64,000 nt of DNA from contig NZ_WEGH01000003.1 of the NCBI RefSeq assembly GCF_009604375.1, positions 992,001 to 1,056,000 of the forward strand. The letters are read 5' to 3'. Position numbers and translations under genes: made by a program. The number at the start of each line of letters is the position of its first letter. The first letter of the stretch is position 1. Source of the stretch: Actinomadura macrotermitis (GTDB taxonomy: Bacteria > Actinomycetota > Actinomycetes > Streptosporangiales > Streptosporangiaceae). The notes beneath the pieces were generated by a model. That model saw only the letters and a list, made by a program, of their open reading frames with translations, was not told where the DNA came from and searched no databases. This document shows, one piece after another, positions 1 through 7,290 of the stretch.

Positions 1-201
1 GGTGTCGGCCTCGGGGCCGACCACGACCTGCACCACGGTGCCGCTGCGCATGACGCCGAACGCGCCGGCGGCCTTCAGCGCGGCCTCGTCGACCCGTCCG
101 GCGTCGGAGACCTCGGTGCGCAGCCGGGTCGCGCACGGCTCGATCTCGACGATGTTGCCCGCGCCGCCCAGGGCGGCGACGATGGCCTCGGCCTTGTCCA
201 T
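1..201 (-). CDS. PTS EIIB component, GlcNAc/glucose type (3' end outside window)
   Basis: The 67 visible codons encode the N-terminal part of a free-standing EIIB domain of the glucose/N-acetylglucosamine phosphotransferase family. EIIB accepts phosphate from EIIA on a cysteine and passes it to the sugar as EIIC imports it. The expected phosphocysteine is visible as Cys23 in the motif EPCATRLR. The ATG at 201 is preceded by GGAG-like sequence 8-12 bases upstream. The gene is the last visible member of the nagA - SIS - EIIB operon, only 18 bases after the SIS stop. The two EIIC genes in this window lack EIIB domains, so this protein is their likely partner. The rest of the gene lies beyond position 1. 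Confidence 0.88.
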   Translation of the reverse strand, partial: MDKAEAIVAALGGAGNIVEIEPCATRLRTEVSDAGRVDEAALKAAGAFGVMRSGTVVQVVVGPEADT

Positions 202-219
202 GGTGTGTCTCCTCGGTTG

Positions 220-1263
220 TCAGTCGGTCTGGGTGACCTTGTTGAGGCCGCGCGGCACGTCCGGGTCCAGCCCGAGCGCGCGGGCCAGGTTCTCGACCAG
301 GATCTGGCCGGGGACGATGAGGCCGAGCGGCGCGACCCATTCGGGCAGGTCGGGCCCGGCCAGCGCGGCGGTGCTCGCGCCGGCCAGCCCGGCGCCGCCG
401 CCGATGCCGAACGCCTGCGCGCCGGCGCCGCGGACCCGCTCGGCGAGCGCGACGGTGCCCGGCAGCGTCGGGCCGCTGTCCGCGGCCACCAGCAGCGCCG
501 GGGTCTGGGCGTCGACGACGGCGATCGGGCCGTGCAGCAGGTCGGCGTAGGACAGGCCCATGGCGTGCAGGTAGCACGCCTCCTTGATCTTCAGGGCGAG
601 CTCCAGCGCGGTGCCGAACGCGATGCCGCGCCCGGACACGACCGCGCCGGGCACCCGCGCCAGCGCCGCGACGATCTCGGGCAGCGCGGCCGACGCCTCG
701 GTCGCCTCGATCACCCGCGCCACCTCGTCCGGGACGCCGCGCAGCTCCTCGGCGTCCACGTCCGCGCCGAGGCCGAGGCCGAGCACCGCCAGCGCGGCCA
801 GCTGGGTGGTGTAGGTCTTGGTCGCCGGGACGGCCAGCTCCTCGCCGGCCTCGGTGATCAGCGCGACCTCGGCGGCCTCGGCGAGCGGCGAGCCGGCGCC
901 GTTGGTGACCGCGACGGTCCGGGCGCCGCAGCGGGCGGCCCAGTCCAGCGTCTGCACGATCTCCTCGGTCTTGCCGGACTGGCTGATCGCGACGGCGAGC
1001 ACGCCCGACAGGTCCAGGTCGCGCTTGTAGGTGGTGGCGATGGACGGCGCGGCCAGCGTGGCGAGCCGGCCGGTGTGCGACTCCACCAGGTAGCGGCCGT
1101 AGACGGCGGCGTTGTCGGACGAGCCGCGCGCGATGAACAGCACCTGGCGGGTGTCCCTGGCGAGCCGCCCGATGTCGGACAGGCGCGGCAGCAGGCCGTC
1201 GATCGTGCGGCGCAGCGCGGCGGGCTGCTCGCCGATCTCGGTGCGCATGCGGCTGGTGCTCAT
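220..1263 (-). CDS. Double SIS-domain protein, probable glucosamine-6-phosphate deaminase (GlmS-like, NagB-II type)
   Basis: This 347-aa protein has two SIS sugar-phosphate-binding domains and no glutaminase domain. The first holds FIARGSSDNAA and AISQSGKTEE; the second holds a GlmS-like stretch with KIKEACYLHA and a DLLHGP motif. GlmS-like proteins without the amidotransferase half are known to act as glucosamine-6-phosphate deaminases (NagB-II) in some bacteria. The context supports this: the start ATG overlaps the nagA stop by 4 bases, so deacetylation and deamination would be co-expressed. No classical NagB is visible in the window. I chose the ATG at 1263 because a longer reading frame to 1644 only shadows nagA. 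Phosphosugar isomerase activity remains an alternative. Confidence 0.85.
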   Translation of the reverse strand: MSTSRMRTEIGEQPAALRRTIDGLLPRLSDIGRLARDTRQVLFIARGSSDNAAVYGRYLVESHTGRLATLAAPSIATTYKRDLDLSGVLAVAISQSGKTEEIVQTLDWAARCGARTVAVTNGAGSPLAEAAEVALITEAGEELAVPATKTYTTQLAALAVLGLGLGADVDAEELRGVPDEVARVIEATEASAALPEIVAALARVPGAVVSGRGIAFGTALELALKIKEACYLHAMGLSYADLLHGPIAVVDAQTPALLVAADSGPTLPGTVALAERVRGAGAQAFGIGGGAGLAGASTAALAGPDLPEWVAPLGLIVPGQILVENLARALGLDPDVPRGLNKVTQTD

Positions 1264-2417
1264 GATCCCCCTCTGAAGACGTTCTGCCCGTTGATCCAGG
1301 TCGCAAGCGCCCGGTGGTCCGGCCCGAGCCAGACCAGGTCGGCGGCGGCGCCGGGAGTGATCCGGCCGAGGTCGGGGCGGCCGATCAGGTCGGCCGGGAC
1401 CCGGGTGGCGGCGTCGATCGCGGTGACCGGGTCGACGCCGACGCGCACGCAGTTGCCGATCGCCTCGTCCAGCCGCAGGCCGGAGCCGGCGATGGTGCCG
1501 TCGGCGCGCAGCGGCGGGCCGGACTCGGGCATGGTGATCGGCTCGCCGCCGAGCTCGTAGACGCCCGGCGGCATGCCGGCGGAGGCGGCGGCGTCGGTGA
1601 CCAGCACGACCCGCCCGGCGGCGGCGCGGAACACCAGCGCGCACACCTCGGGCGCGACGTGGTGCAGGTCGGCGATCAGGCCGGGGTGCAGCCGGTCGTC
1701 GACGAGGGCCTGCGCGGCGACGCCGGGTTCGCGGTGGTGGATCCCGGTCTGCGCGTTGAAGATGTGGGTGACCTTGCGGGCGCCGGCCTCGGCGGCGGCG
1801 GCGGTCTGCGCGGCGGTCGCGTCGCTGTGGCCGACGCTGACGAGCACGCCGGCGGCGGTCAGCGTGCGGATCGCCTCCAGCGCGCCGGCCCGCTCGGGGG
1901 CGAGGGTGACGAGCTTGACCAGGCCGGTCTCCAGCAGCGTCGCGATCGCCTCGGGCGTCGGGTCGACCAGGTGGGCGGCGTTGTGCGCGCCCTTGCGCTT
2001 CTCCGACAGGAACGGGCCTTCGAGATGCACGCCGAGGACACGGCTGCCCGGCGGCAGGCCCGGCATCAGGTCGCGCAGGCGCCGCAGCGCGGCGGCCTGC
2101 ACGGAGACCGGGGCGGTGATGAAGGTCGGCAGGAACGAGGTCACGCCGGTCTCGGGCAGGCGGGAGACGACGGTGTGCCAGCCGGGCTCGGCGGCGTCCA
2201 CCATGTCATATCCGTAGAAGCCGTTGACCTGCAGGTCGACCAGGCCGGGGGCGAGCACGCCGTCCGGCAGGTGGACGTCGGCGCCCGGCGGCGTCCCTTC
2301 GCCGACCTCGGCGATCACTTCGTTCTCGATCCGGACGAATCCCGGCGCGGACCGGCGGGTAGGACCTCCCCCGGGGGAAGTGATCAAGCTGTTCGCGGTG
2401 ATGAGCAGCGATGCCAT
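1260..2417 (-). CDS. nagA: N-acetylglucosamine-6-phosphate deacetylase
   Basis: This 385-aa amidohydrolase removes acetate from GlcNAc-6-phosphate made by the PTS. The N-terminal metal-binding stretch reads VDLQVNGFYGYD, the Q-x-N variant found in E. coli NagA instead of H-x-H. Further landmarks are the HLEGPFLS glutamate, the histidines in VSVGHSDA and THIFNAQ, and the catalytic aspartate in LVTDAAAS. The start ATG at 2417 is chosen over an upstream frame extension that would run through the operator. It is the first gene of an operon with the SIS and EIIB genes and is transcribed away from the palindromic operator at 2467-2492, which points to DasR-type repression. Confidence 0.93.
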   Translation of the reverse strand: MASLLITANSLITSPGGGPTRRSAPGFVRIENEVIAEVGEGTPPGADVHLPDGVLAPGLVDLQVNGFYGYDMVDAAEPGWHTVVSRLPETGVTSFLPTFITAPVSVQAAALRRLRDLMPGLPPGSRVLGVHLEGPFLSEKRKGAHNAAHLVDPTPEAIATLLETGLVKLVTLAPERAGALEAIRTLTAAGVLVSVGHSDATAAQTAAAAEAGARKVTHIFNAQTGIHHREPGVAAQALVDDRLHPGLIADLHHVAPEVCALVFRAAAGRVVLVTDAAASAGMPPGVYELGGEPITMPESGPPLRADGTIAGSGLRLDEAIGNCVRVGVDPVTAIDAATRVPADLIGRPDLGRITPGAAADLVWLGPDHRALATWINGQNVFRGGS

Positions 2418-2466
2418 GCGTGCGCACTCTCTGTGACGCGGTGACCACGGGTCGCCGTCTCCGGCG

Positions 2467-2492
2467 ACTGGTCTAGTCCGGACTAGACCAGT
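2467..2492. promoter_or_regulatory. Perfect 26-bp palindrome, DasR/GntR-type (dre-like) operator
   Basis: Arms ACTGGTCTAG and CTAGACCAGT flank TCCGGA, making a perfect 26-bp palindrome between divergent nagA and the EIIC gene. The Streptomyces dre element is about ACTGGTCTAGACCAGT, so this site looks like dre with its half-sites moved apart by 10 bp, or two overlapping dre sites offset by 10 bp (2469-2480 and 2479-2490, each 10 of 12 matches to TGGTCTAGACCA). A near copy lies at 4068-4093. The likely ligand is the DasR-like protein encoded at 6529-7269. Binding is inferred. Confidence 0.88.
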
Positions 2493-2578
2493 ACGCACCA
2501 TACTCCACCATCCGAACAGAGCAGAAGATGGCGGGCCGCACCGATGTGTCCGGCTCCGCTCGGGGAGGTCATCCGCTC

Positions 2579-3877
2579 ATGAGTTCCACGGCCGTCACAC
2601 ACGGCTCCGGCGGCGGCGCCTGGCCGGCCACGTTCGCCGTGCTGCAGCGCATCGGGCGCAGCCTGATGCTGCCGATCGCGGTGCTGCCCGCCGCCGGCAT
2701 CCTGCTCCGCCTCGGCCAGGACGACCTGCTCGGCAAGGACGGCCTCGGCTGGACCCGCGTCGCCGAGGTGTTCGCCGCGGCGGGCGGCGCGCTGCTGGAC
2801 AACCTGGCGCTGCTGTTCGCCGTCGGCGTCGCGATCGGCTTCGCCAAGAAGTCCGACGGCTCCACCGGCCTCGCCGCCGTCGTCGGCTACCTGGTGTTCG
2901 ACCGGGTCTCCAAGACGATGTTCGCGCACAGCTCCCAGCTGAAGGCCGACGTCGTGCAGCAGGTGCAGCAGGACGGCGCGCTCAAGGAGATGATCGGGTA
3001 CGGGCTGAAGAACCCGACCCAGGTGCTCGGCGGCATCATCGTCGGGCTCATGGTGGCGCTGCTCTACCAGCGCTTCTACCGGATCAAGCTGCCGTCCTGG
3101 CTGGCCTTCTTCGGCGGCCGGCGCTTCGTGCCGATCGTCAGCGCGGCCGCCGCGCTGCTGCTCGGCGTGGTCTTCGGGCTGGTCTGGCCGGTGCTCGGCG
3201 GCTGGATCGACGACTTCGGCGACTGGCTGACCGGCCTCGGCGCCGTCGGCGCGGGCATCTACGGCGTCGCCAACCGGCTGCTGCTGCCGTTCGGCCTGCA
3301 CCACATCCTGAACTCGCTGATCTGGTTCGTGTTCGGCTCCTACAAGGGCCCGGACGGCGTGGTGCACGGCGAGATCAACCGCTACCTGGCGGGCGACCCG
3401 CACGCCGGCACCTTCCTCGCCGGGTTCTTCCCGGTGCTGATGTTCGGGCTGCCCGGCGCGGCCATGGCGATCTGGCGGGCCGCGCCGCCGCACAAGCGCG
3501 GCGCGGTCGGCGGCCTGATGATCTCCGCGGCGCTCACCGCGTTCGTCTGCGGCGTCACCGAGCCGATCGAGTTCTCGTTCATGTTCGTCGCGCCGCTGCT
3601 GTACGGCATCCACGTGGTGCTGACCGGCGTGTCGATGTACGTGCTCGCCGCCGTCGACGCCCAGCTCGGCTTCTCCTTCTCGGCCGGGCTGATCGACATG
3701 CTGCTGAACGCGACCAAGAGCAACACCCGGCACCTGATCCTGATCGTCGGGCTCGGCGTCGTCTACTTCTTCCTCTACTTCGCGATCTTCTACTTCCTCA
3801 TCAAGCGGCTGAACCTGCCGACGCCCGGCCGCGAGCCCGAGGAGGACGACGAGGGCGCGGCGGCGGCCCGGGAGTGA
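2579..3877 (+). CDS. PTS sugar transporter EIIC component (GlcNAc/glucose family), copy 1
   Basis: This 432-aa membrane permease moves the sugar, probably N-acetylglucosamine, while EIIB phosphorylates it. It is a Glc-family EIIC without fused EIIB or EIIA. It begins with the typical LQRIGRSLMLPIAVLPAAG, carries many hydrophobic segments and the family motif GVTEPIEFSF near residue 340. I chose ATG 2579 because GGGGAGG lies 10 bases upstream; an ATG at 2528 has no comparable site. The gene diverges from nagA across the dre-like operator and is followed by a strong hairpin terminator. It is closely similar to the EIIC at 7291-8691, suggesting duplication. Confidence 0.92.
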   Translation: MSSTAVTHGSGGGAWPATFAVLQRIGRSLMLPIAVLPAAGILLRLGQDDLLGKDGLGWTRVAEVFAAAGGALLDNLALLFAVGVAIGFAKKSDGSTGLAAVVGYLVFDRVSKTMFAHSSQLKADVVQQVQQDGALKEMIGYGLKNPTQVLGGIIVGLMVALLYQRFYRIKLPSWLAFFGGRRFVPIVSAAAALLLGVVFGLVWPVLGGWIDDFGDWLTGLGAVGAGIYGVANRLLLPFGLHHILNSLIWFVFGSYKGPDGVVHGEINRYLAGDPHAGTFLAGFFPVLMFGLPGAAMAIWRAAPPHKRGAVGGLMISAALTAFVCGVTEPIEFSFMFVAPLLYGIHVVLTGVSMYVLAAVDAQLGFSFSAGLIDMLLNATKSNTRHLILIVGLGVVYFFLYFAIFYFLIKRLNLPTPGREPEEDDEGAAAARE

Positions 3878-3930
3878 CACGCCGGACGGCCCGGCCCGGA
3901 CCGGACCACCCCTGGTCGGGATCCGGACGG

Positions 3931-3973
3931 CGGCGGAGCGGCGGGGTGCCGCGGGCACCCCGCCGCTCCGCCG
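3931..3973. terminator. Strong hairpin terminator after EIIC copy 1
   Basis: A perfect 20-bp inverted repeat (3931-3950 and 3954-3973) with a 3-base loop lies 54 bases after the EIIC stop. It lacks a U-run, as is usual for actinomycete terminators, and ends in TTCCCGG. It would insulate the gene from the next promoter at about 4049. Confidence 0.75.
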
Positions 3974-4048
3974 TTCCCGGCCTTGACCTGCACATATTCA
4001 CGATCTTGAGCTGACCTGCCGGTGACATTCCCGTTACTTGTTCGTGCA

Positions 4049-4093
4049 TTGACACCTGTCCAGAAATTGTGGTCTAGTCCGGCCTAGACCAGT
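4049..4093 (+). promoter_or_regulatory. Promoter with dre-like operator upstream of the tnpB-like/dasR/EIIC unit
   Basis: A TTGACA hexamer at 4049-4054 is followed after 18 bases by TCTAGT at 4073-4078, a plausible -35/-10 pair. The -10 lies inside an imperfect palindrome (4068-4093) that matches the nagA-side operator at 23 of 26 positions; the inner 22 bp, TGGTCTAG...CTAGACCA, has one mismatched pair. Binding of a DasR-like protein here would block this promoter and create autoregulation of dasR, which lies 2.4 kb downstream behind the tnpB-like sequence. Promoter function is inferred. Confidence 0.75.
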
Positions 4094-4184
4094 ACGGCCC
4101 ACATCGATCCACTCCCTCCCTTCAGGACGCCCCATGTGCACTCTCCCAACGGCTCACCGCACAAGCGACGGCCAGGCGAAGGCA

Positions 4185-4239
4185 GTGCGGGCGGATGGAC
4201 AGGGGTTCGATTTCGTTGAACCGATCGATTCGCCCGCAC
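4185..4239. repeat. Nested inverted repeat upstream of the tnpB-like ORF
   Basis: A perfect 9-bp outer arm (GTGCGGGCG at 4185-4193, complement at 4231-4239) encloses a second perfect arm (GGTTC at 4204-4208, GAACC at 4218-4222). Such subterminal hairpins are typical of IS200/IS605-type ends, so this may be the left end of the element carrying the tnpB-like gene. It could equally be a leader RNA structure. The outermost boundary cannot be fixed from one copy. Confidence 0.5.
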
Positions 4240-6528
4240 GTTCGACGATGGTGGCTTAGCGTGTTCACCATGCCACCGTCCGAGATCACCCTTGAGGTGC
4301 CCGGCCATCCCGCGGCCGGACGCCCACGACCGGTGCCTCCTCAGGCGGCGGTGACCACGGGCGGGACCGGCCAGCGAAGGCGGGGCAAGAACAAACGGCC
4401 TGCCTGGCGGCGGCCGATGGATGTGCCGGTGTCGGTGGTGCGGTTGCCGCTGGTGGTGCCCGACGAGGCGACCCGGGTGCGGGTGGAGCGGCTGTTCGCC
4501 GCGGCATGGCAGGTCAAACGTGCGCTGCGGCGGGACGCTCGAGCCCGGGTGGACGCCTACTGGGCAGCGTCCGCCCGCCGCACGGCCCCGTCCGCCGTCC
4601 CGGGCGAGGACGCCGCTGAATGGCGAGAGAAGCTGGGATTGTCACGGGAGGGGCTGGAACGGGCCGCGTACCGGCATCTGGACTCCTCCGGGCATCTCAA
4701 GCACCACCTGTCCAAAGCGGTGGCGATGCACATCGCCGACGAGGTGTGGGCCGGAGTGGAGCGGCACCTGTTCCCCAACACCGCCGGACGCCGCCACGGC
4801 CGCCCGCGGCACGGCTCGTGGTGGAAGTTCACCCGCATCCCCGGCCGCGCCCGCTCCCACACCCAGCCCCGCAAGTGGGAGACGTTCCGGCTGCACGGCA
4901 CCCTGGACGGGCACCTGGACACCTACCGCCACCCCGCCCTGCCCGCCGGTCTCACCCCGGCGCAGGTCGCCGCGCTCGCCGGGCGACCCGCTCCGCTCGG
5001 CCGGGCGGCTGCACGCGGCCGGACCGGGCGCCGAAACATCATGCGAGGACACTCGGTGCTGGCGCAGCCACGCCGCATGCCTGCCCCGGCCCTACCGGCT
5101 GTCCCGGGGCGGTCGTCGTGGTGGGAGTACCAGGGTCCGCTGGCACTGGTGTACGCCGGTGGCCCGGCCAGCGGACGCGGTGACCTGGTGTTGCCGGTGC
5201 GGTTGCCGCAGGGCGCGGGCCAGTGGCCGCACCTGCTGCACACCCTCGGCGACCCCGGCTGCTGGCACAAGGTCGACCTGGTCCGCCGACCGACTTCGCA
5301 TGGCTGGGTGTACGAGGCGCACCTGCTCATCCTCAAACCCGCTTATCTTTCGCCCGGCACCCGGGCGCGCCGGGCGGCTGCGCCCAAGGACCGGCGGGGC
5401 GGGGTGGACGGCAACGTCTCCAACCTCGCCACCGTCTCCTTCCCTGTCCCGGCAGACCCGGTGCCTCCACACGAGACGGCCTGTGCGGCCTCCACCATGC
5501 TGACGCTGACGCCGGCCGAGCGCGGTGACCTGGCGCGGGCCGCGCGCAAAGCAGGCAGCAGGCAGCGGGCCATGGAGCGCTCGCGCCGCGCGGCCAACGC
5601 CGCCCAGTACGAACTCAGCCGCCGCCAGCGCAAACGCGAGAAGCGGCGTGCCGAGCGCGGGCTGCCTGCCCGGGCCGTGCCCGTGCCCGGCGGGGCACGC
5701 CGCGCCCGCACCAACGGCATCCCGCTGCGCTCACCCCGCCGCGACACCCTCTCGCGCAGCCACCAGCGCATCCGTGCACGGCACAACCGCGCCGCCGAAC
5801 AAGCGGCGAAGGTACGCGCTGCGCACGCCCGGGATGTGGCCGGTGCGCTGGTGGGTGTGCACGGCCCGCACCTGGTCATCGAGGACTGCGACATCCGCAC
5901 CTGGCACAGGCGCTGGGGCGCCGCCTGCGCCCGCTTCACACCGGGGCTGCTCATCACCGCCCTCGCGCGCGAGTGCGCCGCCACCGGCGGACGGCTCCTG
6001 CGCGCGTCGACGTTCACCACCGCGCTGTCCCAGCACTGCCTGTGCGGCCGACGCACCCCCAAAACCCTCGGTGATCGAGTGCACCGCTGCGACGGTGAGG
6101 GCGGATGCGGGCTTCAAGGTGACCGGGACCTGGTCGCCGCCGCTCTGGCTGCCTTCGTGCACTTCGGCGATCTTGATGATCCGCGCACGGCGCGGGTCGA
6201 CTACACCGCTTCCCGGCACGCGATCAGCGTGTTCGGGCTTTCCACCGGGCCGCAAGGGGCCCTGACCGCGTCAACCGACACCCTGGACATTCCAGCACGA
6301 TCGGGGCGTCCAGGAACGCCAGCCACCGCAAACTCCGCCCGCCCGCCACGACGGCGCAAGTGGAAGAACAACCCGGTGGCTTCTGCGCGGCGAACCCGGC
6401 AACGCGCTGTGCCGACCCCGGATGAGACCCCCGGCAAGCCAGGGGACCACGCCGGACAGACACAACCGCCGACCCGGCTGGCTGGAGAATCCATTACGGA
6501 TCTACCACACAGACCTGAGGAACGCTCC
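4195..6528 (+). CDS. TnpB-like (IS200/IS605 OrfB, Cas12-related) RuvC protein, in frame with and without a stop before dasR
   Basis: This reading frame encodes about 700 residues of a TnpB-like RNA-guided nuclease family protein. With ATG 4195 as residue 1, the three RuvC motifs are visible: Asp405 in GGVDGNVSN, Glu563 in LVIEDCDI, and Asp645 in GDRDLVAAA. A zinc ribbon lies just before the last motif (Cys615, Cys617, Cys632, Cys638; the first pair is C-x-C rather than C-x-x-C). All acidic catalytic residues seem intact. Conserved similarity begins near residue 75, so the true start could be ATG 4270 or ATG 4417. No TnpA gene is present. There is no stop codon: after a basic, proline-rich tail the frame continues straight into dasR, giving a 1024-codon ORF ending at 7269. 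The end coordinate here is only the base before the dasR start. Similar stand-alone genes are, to my knowledge, widespread in actinomycetes. Confidence 0.8.
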
Positions 6529-7269
6529 GTGACGACCATTGACCCGAACAGCCCCGTCCCCAAGTACTTCCAGCTCCGCGCGATCCTGCTCGACCTGATC
6601 GACGGCGCCGAGCTGCCCGTCGACGCGCCGATCCCCTCGGAGCGCGAGCTGTGCACCCGGTACGGGCTCTCCCGGATGACGGTGCGGCAAGGGGTGGACC
6701 AGCTGGTCACGGAGGGGCGGCTGTACCGCGTCCCCGGCAAGGGCACGTTCGTGGCCCGGCCGAAGCTGGAGATGCCGCTGCGCCTGGTCTCCTTCACCGA
6801 GGACATGCTCGGCCGCGGGCTGCGCCCCGGCGCGGTGGACCTGGACCGGCGCACCGTCGCCGCCGACGCCCGGCTGGCCCGGCTGTTCGACGTCGAGCCC
6901 GGCACCCGCGTCCACGTCGTGGAGCGGCTGCGCACCGCCGACGGCGAGCCGATGGCGCTGGAACGCGCGCACATCCTCGCCTCGCTCGCCCCCGACCTGC
7001 TGGACCGGCGGCTCGCCGACCGGTCCCTGTACGGGGTGCTGGAGGCGGTCTACGGCCTGGTGTTCGACGCCGGCGACCAGACGATCGACGCCGGCCTCGC
7101 CGACGCCGCCGAGGCCCGGCACCTGCAGATCCCCCGCGGCAGCGCCGTGCTGCTGCTGCAGCGCCGCTCGTTCATCAACGGCGTCTGCGCCGAGCTCGGC
7201 GTCTCCACCTACCGCGCCGACCGATACCAGATCCACACCGCTCTCGGAAACCCCCCGTCACTCCCCTGA
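6529..7269 (+). CDS. dasR: GntR/HutC-family regulator, DasR-like repressor of amino-sugar uptake
   Basis: This 246-aa protein has an N-terminal winged helix (PSERELCTRYGLSRMTVRQG, DNA-binding residues about 28-70) and a C-terminal UTRA ligand domain. DasR-type proteins are released from DNA by glucosamine-6-phosphate or GlcNAc-6-phosphate. Its neighbours, two EIIC genes, EIIB and nagA, and two dre-like operators support the DasR role. The GTG at 6529 has GAGG 8 bases upstream (6517-6520), so it can be translated on its own. It is also the C-terminal part of the uninterrupted frame that starts in the tnpB-like gene, so a TnpB-DasR fusion is possible. The EIIC gene follows after 21 bases with its own ribosome binding site. 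Confidence 0.87.
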   Translation: MTTIDPNSPVPKYFQLRAILLDLIDGAELPVDAPIPSERELCTRYGLSRMTVRQGVDQLVTEGRLYRVPGKGTFVARPKLEMPLRLVSFTEDMLGRGLRPGAVDLDRRTVAADARLARLFDVEPGTRVHVVERLRTADGEPMALERAHILASLAPDLLDRRLADRSLYGVLEAVYGLVFDAGDQTIDAGLADAAEARHLQIPRGSAVLLLQRRSFINGVCAELGVSTYRADRYQIHTALGNPPSLP

Positions 7270-7290
7270 GAACCGAGGAAGGACCCCCTG

